This document shows positions 1 through 10,731 of a stretch of DNA of 64,000 bases, in pieces. Origin of the DNA: Piscinibacter sp. (GTDB lineage: Bacteria > Pseudomonadota > Gammaproteobacteria > Burkholderiales > Burkholderiaceae_C); assembly GCA_016706565.1 (NCBI GenBank), contig JADJJI010000003.1:248001-312000 (forward strand), written 5' to 3'. Within the stretch, counting starts at the first letter, position 1, and each line of letters begins with the position of its first letter. Position numbers and translations under genes: made by a program. The notes beneath the pieces are model-generated. The model did not search any database. It was not told the DNA's origin and was given only the letters and a program-made list of their open reading frames with translations.

Positions 1-143
1 TCATCAAGCCCGAGGTGGCGGGCAACCCGTCGGTATTCCCTGGCGCGGACGACATGAAGAAGATGCAGGCCCCGGACGCTCTGTCCAACGACATCCGCCG
101 CACCATGACGCGGCTGTACACCAGCTTCAAGACCGGGCTGTGA
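1..143 (+). CDS. potF: PotF-type putrescine-binding protein, C-terminal end only
   Basis: Only the last 46 or so codons are inside the window, ending in TGA at 141-143. The visible residues (for example NPSVFPGADDMKKM and the closing LYTSFKTGL) resemble the end of periplasmic polyamine-binding proteins of the PotF/PotD family. It sits directly upstream of an ATPase and two permeases of the same transporter type, which supports the call. The ligand (putrescine, spermidine or another) cannot be told from this fragment. The gene starts before the window. Confidence 0.8.
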   Translation, partial: IKPEVAGNPSVFPGADDMKKMQAPDALSNDIRRTMTRLYTSFKTGL

Positions 144-165
144 GCGGCGCTCACCAGGAGGCAAC

Positions 166-1278
166 ATGAGCGCCACACCGCCCGCCTTTCTGCAGATCAA
201 GGACGTGGTGAAGGACTTCGGCGGCGGCGCCGTCGCGGTCAACCACGTCAGCCTCGAGATCACCAAGGGCGAGATCTTCGCGCTGCTGGGCTCATCGGGC
301 TGCGGCAAGACGACCTTGCTGCGCATGCTGGCGGGCTTCGAGACGCCCACCGCGGGGCAAATCCTGCTCAACGGCCAGGACCTGGCCAACATCCCGACCT
401 ACGACAAGCCGATCAACATGATGTTCCAGAGCTACGCGCTCTTCCCGCACCTCACGGTGTGGGAGAACATCGCCTTCGGCCTGCGGCGCGAGGGCATGGC
501 CCAGGACAAGATCACCGAGCGTGTCGAGGCCATGCTCAAGCTGGTGCAGCTGGGCAAGTTCGCCAAGCGCAAGCCGCACCAGCTCTCCGGCGGCCAGCAG
601 CAGCGCGTGGCGCTGGCGCGCAGCCTGGCCAAGCGGCCGCAGCTGCTGCTGCTCGACGAGCCGCTGGGCGCGCTCGACAAGAAGCTGCGCGAAGAGACGC
701 AGATCGAGCTGGTCAACATCATCGAGGAGGTCGGCGTGACCTGCGTGATGGTCACGCACGACCAGGAAGAGGCCATGACCATGGCCTCGCGCATCGCCAT
801 CATGAGCGAGGGCAAGGTGCTGCAGGTGGGTGCGCCGGCCGACATCTACGAGACACCAGCCACCCGCTTCGTGGCCGACTTCATCGGCAACGTCAACCTG
901 ATGGACGGCACGCTCGCCGAGGACGAGGCCGACCACTGCGTGATCGACTGCCAGGACATCAAGCACTACGTCGGCCACGGCATCACCGGCACGGCCGGCA
1001 TGCCGGTGACGGTGGCGGTCCGGCCGGAGAAGATCCACCTGTCGCCGCACGCGCCGTCCGATGAAGACCTCGCCGCCGGTTTCAACCGCGCCAAAGGGGT
1101 GGTGAAGAACCTGTCGTACTTCGGCAGCTTCACCGTCTATCACCTCGAGCTGCCCAGCGGCCGCATGCTGAAGATCAGCCAGAACAACACCCAGCGCCAC
1201 CGCGAGCACGAGCTGACCTGGGGCAGCGAAGCCTGGGCGCATTGGTCGCGCCAGTCGCAAGTGGTGCTGACGCAGTGA
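166..1278 (+). CDS. potG: Polyamine ABC transporter ATP-binding protein
   Basis: Cytoplasmic ATPase of a PotFGHI-type importer. The 370-residue product has a Walker A motif GSSGCGKT at about 42-49, the signature LSGGQ from 140, Walker B with D164/E165 in LLLLDEP, and the switch histidine H198. The C-terminal third is the regulatory TOBE-type domain usual for this family (E. coli PotG is about 377 residues). A good ribosome site, AGGAGG, lies 8 bases before the ATG. It follows potF by 22 bases and precedes potH by 7, so the four genes are one operon. Confidence 0.93.
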   Translation: MSATPPAFLQIKDVVKDFGGGAVAVNHVSLEITKGEIFALLGSSGCGKTTLLRMLAGFETPTAGQILLNGQDLANIPTYDKPINMMFQSYALFPHLTVWENIAFGLRREGMAQDKITERVEAMLKLVQLGKFAKRKPHQLSGGQQQRVALARSLAKRPQLLLLDEPLGALDKKLREETQIELVNIIEEVGVTCVMVTHDQEEAMTMASRIAIMSEGKVLQVGAPADIYETPATRFVADFIGNVNLMDGTLAEDEADHCVIDCQDIKHYVGHGITGTAGMPVTVAVRPEKIHLSPHAPSDEDLAAGFNRAKGVVKNLSYFGSFTVYHLELPSGRMLKISQNNTQRHREHELTWGSEAWAHWSRQSQVVLTQ

Positions 1279-1285
1279 GCCGGTC

Positions 1286-2218
1286 ATGAACAGACTGCGC
1301 GCCCTGCTCGCCTGGATCGCCCGCGGACGCACCGCGGTGATCGGCCTGCCCTACCTGTGGCTGCTCGCCTTCTTCATGCTGCCGTTCCTGATCGTGCTGA
1401 AGATCAGCGTCTCCGAGGTGGACGGCGTCGTCTTCAAGGAGGTGCTGAGCCTCAAGGACGGTGTGCTCGCCCTGTCGATCAAGCTGTCGAACTACGTGTT
1501 CATCACGGAAGACGACCTCTACTTCAAGACCTACCTGTCGAGCATCAAGTACGCCGCCGTCACGACGGTGCTGTGCCTGGCCATCGGCTACCCCTTCGCC
1601 TACTTCATGGCGCGCGCCAAGGCGTCGCTGCAGCCGGCCCTGCTGATGCTGGTGATGCTGCCGTTCTGGACTTCCTTCCTGCTGCGCGTCTATGCCTGGA
1701 AGGGCCTGCTCACCGAGCATGGCTGGGTCTCCGATCTGCTCATCGCGCTGCGCGTCGATCACCTGCTGCTGGCCGCCGGCGTGATCCCGGCGCTGGGCAA
1801 GTTCATGAACTCGCCTTTCTCGCTGGTGCTGGGCATGGTCTACACCTACCTGCCCTTCATGATCCTGCCGCTGTACGGCAACCTGGCCAAGATGGACCTT
1901 CGCCTGCTCGAAGCGGCCTCCGACCTCGGCGCCACGCCCTGGGTGGCGTTCTGGAAGGTCACCGTGCCGCTGTCCAAGGCAGGCATCATCGCCGGCTCGA
2001 TGCTGGTGTTCATTCCCTGCATCGGCGAGTTCGTCATCCCCGAACTGCTCGGCGGGCCGCAGACGCTGATGATCGGCCGCGTGCTGTGGGACGAGTTCTT
2101 CAGCAACAACGACTGGCCGATGGCCTCGACCGTCGCCGTGGTGATGGTGCTGCTGATCCTGGTGCCGTTGGCGATCTTCAACCGCTACCAGGCGCAAGCG
2201 CAGGAGCAGCGCAAATGA
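1286..2218 (+). CDS. potH: Polyamine ABC transporter permease, first subunit
   Basis: Inner-membrane permease of 310 residues with about six hydrophobic segments. The coupling EAA loop is visible as EAASDLGATPWVAFWKV around residue 210, the site that docks on the ATPase. Its place between the ATPase gene and a second permease gene matches the potFGHI order. The stop overlaps the next start as ATGA, which implies translational coupling with potI. Confidence 0.92.
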   Translation: MNRLRALLAWIARGRTAVIGLPYLWLLAFFMLPFLIVLKISVSEVDGVVFKEVLSLKDGVLALSIKLSNYVFITEDDLYFKTYLSSIKYAAVTTVLCLAIGYPFAYFMARAKASLQPALLMLVMLPFWTSFLLRVYAWKGLLTEHGWVSDLLIALRVDHLLLAAGVIPALGKFMNSPFSLVLGMVYTYLPFMILPLYGNLAKMDLRLLEAASDLGATPWVAFWKVTVPLSKAGIIAGSMLVFIPCIGEFVIPELLGGPQTLMIGRVLWDEFFSNNDWPMASTVAVVMVLLILVPLAIFNRYQAQAQEQRK

Positions 2219-3072
2219 GCGGCCGAACCTTCTTCGGCGCGGGCTTCGCGCGCGGCTTCTCGAAAGCCTGGCTGACGGCGGGCTACGTGTTCCTGTACCT
2301 GCCCATCGTGGCGCTGGTGATCTTCTCGTTCAACGATTCGCCGATCCCCAACGTCTGGGCCGGCTTCACGCTGAAGTGGTACGCCGCGCTGCCGGGTGAC
2401 CGAGAAATGATCGGCGGCCTGTGGCTGAGCCTGCAGATCGCGTTCTTCACCGCCTGCGGCTCGGTGGTGCTGGGCACGCTGGCGGCTTTCGCGCTGGTCA
2501 AGTACAGGCGCTTCACCGGCCGCACGCTGTTCGGCGGCATGGTCAGCGCGCCGCTGGTGATGCCCGAGGTCATCATCGGCCTGTCGCTGCTGCTGATGCT
2601 GGTGTCGGTGCAACGCGTGCTCGGCTTTCCCGAGCGCGGCATGCTGACCATCTGGATGGGCCACCTGCTGCTGGGCATGGCCTACGCCACGGTGGTCGTG
2701 CAGGCCCGGCTGCAGGACCTGAACCCGCAGCTCGAGGAAGCCGCGATGGACCTCGGCGCGCGCCCCTGGCAGGTCTTCACGCTCGTCACGCTGCCGATGA
2801 TCGCGCAGGCGCTGATGTCGGCCTGGCTGCTCACCTTCACCCTGTCGCTCGACGACGTGGTGCTGTCGGCCTTCCTGTCCGGCCCCGGTGCGACGACGAT
2901 GCCGCTGGTGATCTTTTCCCGCGCACGGCTGGGCTTGAACCCGAGCGTGAACGCAGTGGCCGCGCTCATCGTGCTGGTGGTCTCGGTGGGCGTGGTGCTC
3001 GCCAGCCTGGCCATCGCCAGGGCCGAACGCAAGCGTGCACAGGACATGGCCGCGGCCGCCCGCGGCGGTTGA
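2215..3072 (+). CDS. potI: Polyamine ABC transporter permease, second subunit
   Basis: Inner-membrane permease of 285 residues. The ATG at 2215 overlaps the potH stop; a longer open frame exists upstream but runs through potH and is not genuine. The EAA loop reads EAAMDLGARPWQVFTLV. The length agrees with PotI of E. coli (281). Together with PotH it should form the heterodimeric channel of the polyamine importer. Confidence 0.92.
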   Translation: MSGRTFFGAGFARGFSKAWLTAGYVFLYLPIVALVIFSFNDSPIPNVWAGFTLKWYAALPGDREMIGGLWLSLQIAFFTACGSVVLGTLAAFALVKYRRFTGRTLFGGMVSAPLVMPEVIIGLSLLLMLVSVQRVLGFPERGMLTIWMGHLLLGMAYATVVVQARLQDLNPQLEEAAMDLGARPWQVFTLVTLPMIAQALMSAWLLTFTLSLDDVVLSAFLSGPGATTMPLVIFSRARLGLNPSVNAVAALIVLVVSVGVVLASLAIARAERKRAQDMAAAARGG

Positions 3073-3124
3073 GACGAACGATTACCCGATTCAGCGCAAC
3101 GATTGATCAAACGAGGAGAACCCG

Positions 3125-4534
3125 ATGAAATTCTGGCAACCCACCGCCCTCGCCCAGGCTGCCGTGCTCGCCCTGGGCGCCAGCTTCGCCGGCGGCGCCA
3201 CCGCGCAGTCGACGGCCGACCTGCTCAAGGAGCTGCAGGAGCTGAAGAAGCGTGTGGCGGAGCTCGAGGCCAAGCAGAAGGCGCCCGAGGCCAAGCCGGC
3301 CGCCGGCCAGTGGGGCATGACGCCGGAGCAGGCTGCCGAGTTCAATCGCATTTCGGTGAAGACCGAGGCGATGGAGGACGCGCGTGACGCTTCCGGGCTG
3401 AAGCTGCTGAAGATCTCCGGCTACATGGATCCGACCTTCATCTACAACAAGCGCCAGGATCGCGCCGGCTTCCAGTTCCTCAACGCCGTGGGCGACGACG
3501 GCTACAACTACGACAACTCGTACTTCGGTGCGGCCGTCATCGACTTCCAGAAGGAAACCGACTCCGGCACGCGCTGGCGCCTGACGCTGGCGCCCAACCG
3601 AGGCGTGGGCGCCGTGTTCGACGGCCAGTCACCGGTGCACGAGGCCAGCGTGTCGGTGCCGCTGGGTGACCTGCAGACGCGCTTCATCGCCGGCCAGATC
3701 CCCGACTGGTCGGGCTACGAGTACCTGCAGCCCACGCTGAACAAGCTGATCACGCACAACCTGCTGTTCGACTTCACGCTGCCCACCGCCTACACCGGCG
3801 CCGGCATGGAGATCACCGACGGCAAGTGGATCTACAAGGGCGTCATCGCAAACATGAACGCCTCGCGCAACCAGCCAGGCGAGAAGGCGCCGGTGTTCGC
3901 CTACCGCGTCGACTACTCGCGCGGCGAGTTCCAGGGCTTCGGCTTCGCCGGCGTGCATGGCAAGGCGGCCAACTTCCGCGGTTTCGACGACACGCAGCCC
4001 GACGGCATCGGCATCAACCCGGTCAGCCTCGAGCCGTACTCGACGAAGAACACCCGCCTCGACCTGTTCGAGTTCGATGCCTACTTCATCCGCGGCGACT
4101 GGACCGTGCAAGGCCAGGTCAGCTTCGGCAAGCAGAAGAACGCCGCCATCACCGCCGACCCGACGACCGGCGATCTGCGTGACTCGAGCTGGTGGGGCCT
4201 GTCGACGTTGGCGGCCTACAAGTGGACGCCGCGCTTCGAGACCACCGCGCGCCTGGACTACCTGAACAACAAGAAGAACGGCGGCGGGTTGCTCGGCTAC
4301 ACGGGCGCAGACGACCGCAACGGCATCGGCCCCGACGGCGCCGGCGATCCGGAAGTCGGCTCGAATCGCACCGCGCTCACCCTGGGTGCCAGTTGGCTGT
4401 TCAACCTGAACACCACCTTCAAGGCTGAGTACCGACTCGACCGTGCCAGCCAGCCGGTGTTCATCAATGTCAAGGACGCCAGCTACGGCAAGACCAACCA
4501 CCTGCTCGGCGCCTCGGTGCTGGTGTCGTTCTGA
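3125..4534 (+). CDS. DUF3138-family outer-membrane protein, possible polyamine porin
   Basis: A 469-residue exported protein. It has an N-terminal signal peptide (cleavage likely after ATAQ, about residue 28), then a short leucine-rich coiled coil (LLKELQELKKRVAELEAK), then a long region rich in aromatic and amphipathic strands with F as the last residue, the usual end of an outer-membrane beta barrel. It resembles the DUF3138 family of Burkholderiales. A strong ribosome site, GAGGAG, precedes the ATG. It lies between potI and the putrescine-degrading genes, so I infer a channel for polyamines or their breakdown products; no family member known to me has that role proven. Confidence 0.75.
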   Translation: MKFWQPTALAQAAVLALGASFAGGATAQSTADLLKELQELKKRVAELEAKQKAPEAKPAAGQWGMTPEQAAEFNRISVKTEAMEDARDASGLKLLKISGYMDPTFIYNKRQDRAGFQFLNAVGDDGYNYDNSYFGAAVIDFQKETDSGTRWRLTLAPNRGVGAVFDGQSPVHEASVSVPLGDLQTRFIAGQIPDWSGYEYLQPTLNKLITHNLLFDFTLPTAYTGAGMEITDGKWIYKGVIANMNASRNQPGEKAPVFAYRVDYSRGEFQGFGFAGVHGKAANFRGFDDTQPDGIGINPVSLEPYSTKNTRLDLFEFDAYFIRGDWTVQGQVSFGKQKNAAITADPTTGDLRDSSWWGLSTLAAYKWTPRFETTARLDYLNNKKNGGGLLGYTGADDRNGIGPDGAGDPEVGSNRTALTLGASWLFNLNTTFKAEYRLDRASQPVFINVKDASYGKTNHLLGASVLVSF

Positions 4535-4574
4535 TCCACCGGGCGTCCGCTGCCGGACGCCCCGCACGGCATCA

Positions 4575-4610
4575 CGCCCGCGGCGCGGCAACGGCCGCGG
4601 GCGTTTTGTT
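4575..4610 (+). terminator. Intrinsic terminator after the DUF3138 gene
   Basis: A 9-bp perfect stem (CGCCCGCGG at 4575-4583 with CCGCGGGCG at 4595-4603) is followed by TTTTGTT. A second perfect 9-bp hairpin without a T tract lies just before it (4541-4549 with 4554-4562). Together they probably separate the transport genes from the catabolic genes, or lower read-through into them. Confidence 0.75.
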
Positions 4611-4637
4611 GCCGGCTTCACCTGAGAAGGAACCACC

Positions 4638-6137
4638 ATGAACAAGCCTGCCCCCGACTGGCATGCCGCCGCGTCGGCGCTGCGCATCGACGGCCGCGCC
4701 TTCGTGGGCGGCCGGCGCGTCGCCGCCGCCAGCGGCGAAACATTCGCCAAGAGTTCACCCATCGATGGCCGCCGCCTCGCCGACATCGCTCGCGGCCAGG
4801 CGCCGGACATCGATGCCGCCGTCGCGTCGGCGCGCGCCGCCTTCGCCGATGCCCGCTGGGCCGGCAAGGCGCCTGCGGCGCGCAAGAAGACCCTGCAGCG
4901 CTTTGCCGAGAAGATCCTCGCCGCCAAGGACGAGCTCGCGCTGCTCGAGTCGCTCGACATGGGCAAGCCGGTGCAGTACAGCCTGGCCGTCGACGTGGCC
5001 TCGACGGCGCGCACCATCGCCTGGTACGCCGAGGCCGTCGACAAGATCTACGACGAGATCGCGCCGACGCCGGCCAGCGCGCTGGCGTTGATCACCCGCG
5101 AGCCGATGGGCGTGATCGGCGCCGTGGTGCCCTGGAACTACCCGATGATCATGGCCGCCTGGAAGCTCGGGCCGGCGCTGGCCGCGGGCAACTGCGTGGT
5201 GCTCAAGCCCAGCGAGAAGAGCCCGCTGACGGCGCTGCGCCTGGCCGAGCTGGCCGTCGAGGCCGGCCTGCCCGAAGGCGTGTTCAACGTCGTGCCGGGC
5301 TTCGGCCACGAGGCCGGCGAGGCGCTGGCGCTGCACATGGACGTCGACGCGATCGGCTTCACCGGCAGCACGCGGGTGGGCCGCAAGATGCTCGAGTACG
5401 CCGGCCGCAGCAACCTCAAGCGCGTCTACAACGAGCTGGGCGGCAAGTCGGCCTTCGTGGTGTTCGACGACTTCGAGGACATCGCGCGCGCCGCCAAGAC
5501 GGTGGCCGGCAGCATGTTCTTCAACCAGGGCGAGAGCTGCAATGCGCCCTCCCGCGTGTTCGTGCACGAGACCGTGGCCGACGAGTTCCTCGCCGTGGTC
5601 GCCGCCGAGGCGCCGAAGTACGCGCCGGGCGACCCGCTGTCGGGCCACGCCGAGATGGGCGCGCTGGTCGACGAGACGCAGATGCGCACCGTGCTCGGCT
5701 ACATCGACGCTGGCCACGGCGATGGCGCGAAGCTGGTCACCGGCGGCAAGCGCTCGCGCAGCGAGACCGGCGGCTTCTACGTCGAGCCGACCGTGTTCAC
5801 CGGCGTGAGCAACCAGATGAAGATCGCCCGCGAGGAGATCTTCGGCCCGGTGATGAGCGTGATCCGCTTCAAGACCGAGGCCGAGGCCATCGCCATGGCC
5901 AACGACTCCAGCTACGGCCTGCAGGCCAGCGTGTGGAGCCACAACATCAACCGCGCGCACCGCGTCGCGCGGGCCCTGCGTGCCGGCACCGTGCACGTCA
6001 ACCAGTACGACGAAGACGACATCACCGTGCCCTTCGGCGGCTACAAACAAAGCGGCAACGGCCGCGACAAGTCGCTGCACGCCTTCGACAAGTACACCGA
6101 GCTGAAGACGACCTGGCTGCGCATCGACGCCGCCTGA
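4638..6137 (+). CDS. puuC: PuuC-type aldehyde dehydrogenase (aminobutyraldehyde oxidation)
   Basis: NAD(P)-dependent aldehyde dehydrogenase of 499 residues. The catalytic cysteine is C301 in FNQGESCNAPS and the general base is E266 in NELGGKS; the cofactor-site segment PWNYPM is near residue 164. It most resembles gamma-glutamyl-gamma-aminobutyraldehyde dehydrogenases. With the glutamine-synthetase-like ligase two genes downstream it fits the glutamylated putrescine route to 4-aminobutyrate, although a role on free 4-aminobutyraldehyde is also possible. A puuB-type oxidase is not seen in this window. Confidence 0.85.
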   Translation: MNKPAPDWHAAASALRIDGRAFVGGRRVAAASGETFAKSSPIDGRRLADIARGQAPDIDAAVASARAAFADARWAGKAPAARKKTLQRFAEKILAAKDELALLESLDMGKPVQYSLAVDVASTARTIAWYAEAVDKIYDEIAPTPASALALITREPMGVIGAVVPWNYPMIMAAWKLGPALAAGNCVVLKPSEKSPLTALRLAELAVEAGLPEGVFNVVPGFGHEAGEALALHMDVDAIGFTGSTRVGRKMLEYAGRSNLKRVYNELGGKSAFVVFDDFEDIARAAKTVAGSMFFNQGESCNAPSRVFVHETVADEFLAVVAAEAPKYAPGDPLSGHAEMGALVDETQMRTVLGYIDAGHGDGAKLVTGGKRSRSETGGFYVEPTVFTGVSNQMKIAREEIFGPVMSVIRFKTEAEAIAMANDSSYGLQASVWSHNINRAHRVARALRAGTVHVNQYDEDDITVPFGGYKQSGNGRDKSLHAFDKYTELKTTWLRIDAA

Positions 6138-6161
6138 CCGCCAGCCTGCCAGGAGACCGAC

Positions 6162-7439
6162 ATGAACCATTCCCTCAATGAACAGCTGATGGCCCGCAAG
6201 GCCGCCGCCACGCCGCGCGGCGTGGGCGTGATGGGCACCTTCTTCGCCGACCGCGCCGACAACGCCGAGCTGTGGGACGTGGAGGGGCGGCGCTACATCG
6301 ACTTCGCCGGCGGCATCGCGGTGCTCAACACCGGCCACCGCCACCCGCGGGTGGTGGCGGCGATCGAGGCGCAGCTCAAGCGCTTCACGCACACCTGCTA
6401 CCAGGTGGTGCCTTACGAGAGCTACATCGCACTGGCCGAGAAGCTCAATGCGATGACGCCGGGCAGCCACGCCAAGAAGACGGCGCTGTTCTCCACCGGC
6501 GCCGAGGCGATCGAGAACGCGATCAAGATCGCGCGTTCGTACACGAAGCGTTCGGGCGTGATCGCCTTCAGCGGCGCCTTCCATGGCCGCAGCCTGTTCG
6601 CGGTGTCGCTGACCGGCAAGGTGCAGCCCTACAAGGCCGGCTTCGGGCCTTTCCCGCCGGAGATCTACCACGCGCCCTTCCCCTGCCATTGCGCCAGCCT
6701 GGCCGAAGTGAAGAAGGCCGTGCAGCACATCTTCAAGGCCGACATCGAGCCCAGCCGCGTGGCGGCCATCGTGTTCGAGCCGGTGCAGGGCGAAGGCGGC
6801 TTCAATGTCATCCAGGCCGAGGCGGTGCAGTGGCTGCGCGCCTTGTGCGACGAACACGGCATCGTGCTGATCGCCGACGAGATCCAGACCGGCTTCGGCC
6901 GCACCGGCAAGATGTTCGCGATGGAGCATTTCGGAGTCATCCCCGACCTGATGACCATCGCCAAGTCGCTCGCCGGCGGCGTACCGCTGTCGGCCGTGAC
7001 CGGCAAGGCGGAGATCATGGACGCGCCGGCCCCTGGCGGCCTGGGAGGCACCTACGCCGGCAACCCGCTGGCCATCGCCGCGGCGCATGCGGTGATCGAC
7101 GTGATGCGCGACGAGAAGCTGCCCGAGCGCGGACAGAAGCTCGGCGACCAGCTCAAGGCCGTGCTGCAGGAGATGCGCGCTGCGGTGCCGCAGATCGCCG
7201 ACGTCCGCGGACTCGGCGCCATGGTGGCGGTGGAGTTCAACCGCCCCGACAGCGACGAACCCGATGCCGACTTCACGAAGAAGGTGCAGGCCGAGGCGCT
7301 GAAACGCAAGCTGATCCTGCTGACCTGCGGCGTCAACGCGAACGTGGTGCGCTTCCTGTTCCCGCTGACCATCCAGCAGCCGGTCTTCGACGAGGCCATG
7401 GACGTGCTGCGCGCCGCGCTGCGGGCGGCCGTGGCGTGA
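6162..7439 (+). CDS. gabT: 4-aminobutyrate aminotransferase
   Basis: Class III PLP-dependent aminotransferase of 425 residues. The PLP lysine falls at K268 in MTIAKSLAGG, the same number as in E. coli GabT; the ADEIQTGFGRTG motif comes shortly before it. It would convert 4-aminobutyrate, the product of putrescine breakdown, to succinate semialdehyde. It lies 24 bases after the aldehyde dehydrogenase and its stop overlaps the GTG start of the next gene. Confidence 0.9.
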   Translation: MNHSLNEQLMARKAAATPRGVGVMGTFFADRADNAELWDVEGRRYIDFAGGIAVLNTGHRHPRVVAAIEAQLKRFTHTCYQVVPYESYIALAEKLNAMTPGSHAKKTALFSTGAEAIENAIKIARSYTKRSGVIAFSGAFHGRSLFAVSLTGKVQPYKAGFGPFPPEIYHAPFPCHCASLAEVKKAVQHIFKADIEPSRVAAIVFEPVQGEGGFNVIQAEAVQWLRALCDEHGIVLIADEIQTGFGRTGKMFAMEHFGVIPDLMTIAKSLAGGVPLSAVTGKAEIMDAPAPGGLGGTYAGNPLAIAAAHAVIDVMRDEKLPERGQKLGDQLKAVLQEMRAAVPQIADVRGLGAMVAVEFNRPDSDEPDADFTKKVQAEALKRKLILLTCGVNANVVRFLFPLTIQQPVFDEAMDVLRAALRAAVA

Positions 7440-8758
7440 GCGGGCACCACCACCACGTCGACACGCTGCGCGAGAGCCTGGCCGCGCAGGGCGTGCACAC
7501 GCTGATCGCGCAGTTCACCGACCTGCACGGCGTCGCCAAGGGCAAGTACGTCCCTCTCGATCAGCTCGGCACCTTGCTGGCCACCGGGGCGGGCTTCTCC
7601 GGCCCGTCGATCGCGGGCACCGGCCTGCCGCGCATGGGCCCGCGCTCCGAGTACTACGGCCGCGGCGATGCGGGCACGGCACGCGCCCTGCCCTGGATGC
7701 CGGGTTATGCGCGCCTGGCCTGTGACGGCTTCGTCGCTGGCACCCCCTTCGACGGTTGCCCGCGCCAGGTGCTGCGCCGCCAGATCGCGCGGCTGGCCGA
7801 ACGCGGCTGGGCGCTGCAGACCGGCATCGAGCCGGAGTTCTTCCTGCTGCAGCGCACGGCGAGCGGCTTCGCGCCGGCCGATGCGCACGACCATCTCGAC
7901 AAGCCGTCGTACGACCTGAAGAGCCTGCCGCGCCAGCGCGAGTTCCTGCACGAGCTCGCCACCGGGCTGCAGGCCTGCGGGCTGCACGTGTTCCAGATCG
8001 ACCATGAAGATGCGCATGGCCAGTACGAGCTGAACTTCCTGCACGCCGATGCGCTGACAAGTGCCGACCACCTGATGCTCTTCAAGCTGGCCGCGCACAC
8101 GCTGGCCGAGCGGCACGGCATGGTGTTCTCGATGATGCCCAAGCCCTTCGCCAACCAACCGGGCAGCGGTTTGCACTTCCACGTGTCGCTGTGGGACGGC
8201 GAACGCTGCCTCTTCGACGACGACGCCACCAAACGCCACTTCATCGGCGGCGTGCTCGCACACTCGGCCGGCCTCTCGGCCCTGGCGGCGCCGACGGTGA
8301 ATTCGTACAAGCGGCTCGTCGTCGGCGAGTCGCTGTCGGGCACCAGCTGGGCGCCGGCCTACGTGGCGCACGGCCCGAACAACCGCACGGCACTCGTGCG
8401 TACGCTGGACGGCCGCTTCGAGTGGCGCCTGCCGGATGCTGCGGCCAACCCCTACCTGGCCACCGCCGGCCTGATCGCCGCCGGGCTGGACGGCATCGCG
8501 AAGCGCACCGATCCCGGCCCGGCCTGCCCCGACGATCTGTTCGAGCAACCGCTGGCTGCGCTGCGCGAGCGCGGCATCGGCGTGCTGCCGCAGAGCCTGG
8601 GCGAGGCCGTCGATGCGCTGGAGCGCGACGCCGTGCTCTGCGAGGCGCTCGGCCCCTCGCTCGCGCCGGAGTTCATCGCTGCCAAGCGCAGCGAGTGGAT
8701 CGCCTACGCGCGCCACGTGAGCGACTGGGAAATGCAGCGCTACGCCGACATGTTCTGA
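7436..8758 (+). CDS. Glutamine-synthetase-family ligase, probably gamma-glutamyl-polyamine or type III
   Basis: A 440-residue member of the glutamine synthetase fold. I chose the GTG at 7436, which overlaps the gabT stop as GTGA; an open frame extends further up but only through gabT. Visible family motifs are FTDLHGVAKGK near the N-terminus, GIEPEFFLL (metal-binding glutamates), and MPKPFANQPGSGLHFHVSL (catalytic core), with NSYKRL further on. Its place in a putrescine cluster suggests gamma-glutamylputrescine synthetase (PuuA-like), but it also resembles type III glutamate-ammonia or methylamine ligases, and the substrate cannot be decided from sequence. Confidence 0.78.
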   Translation: MSGHHHHVDTLRESLAAQGVHTLIAQFTDLHGVAKGKYVPLDQLGTLLATGAGFSGPSIAGTGLPRMGPRSEYYGRGDAGTARALPWMPGYARLACDGFVAGTPFDGCPRQVLRRQIARLAERGWALQTGIEPEFFLLQRTASGFAPADAHDHLDKPSYDLKSLPRQREFLHELATGLQACGLHVFQIDHEDAHGQYELNFLHADALTSADHLMLFKLAAHTLAERHGMVFSMMPKPFANQPGSGLHFHVSLWDGERCLFDDDATKRHFIGGVLAHSAGLSALAAPTVNSYKRLVVGESLSGTSWAPAYVAHGPNNRTALVRTLDGRFEWRLPDAAANPYLATAGLIAAGLDGIAKRTDPGPACPDDLFEQPLAALRERGIGVLPQSLGEAVDALERDAVLCEALGPSLAPEFIAAKRSEWIAYARHVSDWEMQRYADMF

Positions 8759-8768
8759 CCGCGCCTCG

Positions 8769-9680
8769 ATGACTTCTTCCCGCGCGGCCGACGCGCACCA
8801 CGTTCCCTGGCTGTCCTACCTGTGCCTGGGCTCCGGCATGGCGCTGGTGGGCAGCTACGTCGGGCTGTCGAAGATCCTCGTGCTGGTGCTGCCGATCTTC
8901 CTGCTCGCCTGGCTGCGCTTCGGCATCGCCGCGGTCGCCATGGCCGGCTGGGTGAAACGCCAGCCCGATGAAGCGAGACTGAGCCCGCACGACCGCTGGC
9001 TGCTCTTCCTCGAATCCTTCTTCGGCAACTTCCTGTTCTCGGTGTGCATGTTGTTCGGCGTGGCACGCACCTCGGCGCTGGCTGCCGGCGTGATCATGGC
9101 CGCCATCCCGGCGGTGGTGGCGATCCTCTCGCGCGTGATCCTGAAGGAGCGCATCCTGCCGCGCGTGGCCGCCGGCATCGCCTGCGCGGTGGCCGGCATC
9201 GCGCTGGTCTCGCTGGGCAAGAACGCCGGCGCCGACGCGGGCAGCCTGGTGGGCAACCTGCTGCTGCTCGGCGCGGTGACCTGCGAGGCGATCTACGTGG
9301 TGATCGGCAAGAAGCTCACCGGCAATGTCTCGCCCAAGCGCATCAGCGCGTTGATCAACCTGTGGGGACTGCTGCTCGTCACGCCGCTGGGCCTGTGGCA
9401 GGCGCTGAGCTTCGATTTCGGCAGCGTCAGCGCCGGCCATTGGTGGCTGCTGGTCTTCTACTCGTTGGCTGCCAGCATGGTCACGGTGTGGCTGTGGATG
9501 ACCGGTCTCAAGCATGTGCCGGCCTCGCAGGCAGGCGTGTTCACCGTGATGCTGCCGGTGGCTGCGGCGGCCACAGGAATCGTCTTCCTGGGCGAGCGTT
9601 TCAGTCCGGCGCAGGCCGGTGCCTTTGCGTTGGCGCTGGCCGGCGTGATGCTCGCGACCTGGCCGTCGCGGCGCACCTGA
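8769..9680 (+). CDS. DMT-superfamily (EamA) transporter
   Basis: An integral membrane protein of 303 residues with about ten hydrophobic helices arranged as two EamA repeats. It follows the polyamine ligase gene by 10 bases in the same direction and is likely the last gene of that operon. Members of the family export amino acids and related metabolites; the substrate here is not known. It meets dusA tail to tail. Confidence 0.82.
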   Translation: MTSSRAADAHHVPWLSYLCLGSGMALVGSYVGLSKILVLVLPIFLLAWLRFGIAAVAMAGWVKRQPDEARLSPHDRWLLFLESFFGNFLFSVCMLFGVARTSALAAGVIMAAIPAVVAILSRVILKERILPRVAAGIACAVAGIALVSLGKNAGADAGSLVGNLLLLGAVTCEAIYVVIGKKLTGNVSPKRISALINLWGLLLVTPLGLWQALSFDFGSVSAGHWWLLVFYSLAASMVTVWLWMTGLKHVPASQAGVFTVMLPVAAAATGIVFLGERFSPAQAGAFALALAGVMLATWPSRRT

Positions 9681-9692
9681 GGCGCCCTGCGA

Positions 9693-10691
<999 letters not shown>

Positions 10692-10731
10692 GGCCCGGAT
10701 TATCGGGCGGCCACGACCCTGCCGCTGCGCC

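Noticed and set aside
292..1332. Long minus-strand open frame across potG
   Set aside because: It is the shadow of the high-GC potG codons; composition is His/Arg/Ala-rich with no domain, and potG on the plus strand is certain.
1357..2214. Apparent N-terminal extension making a 571-residue permease
   Set aside because: The extra part is potH read in another frame; the ATGA overlap at 2215 gives a normal PotI.
4755..7088. 777-residue open frame opposite puuC and gabT
   Set aside because: A frame shadow of two well-supported genes, with no recognisable domain.
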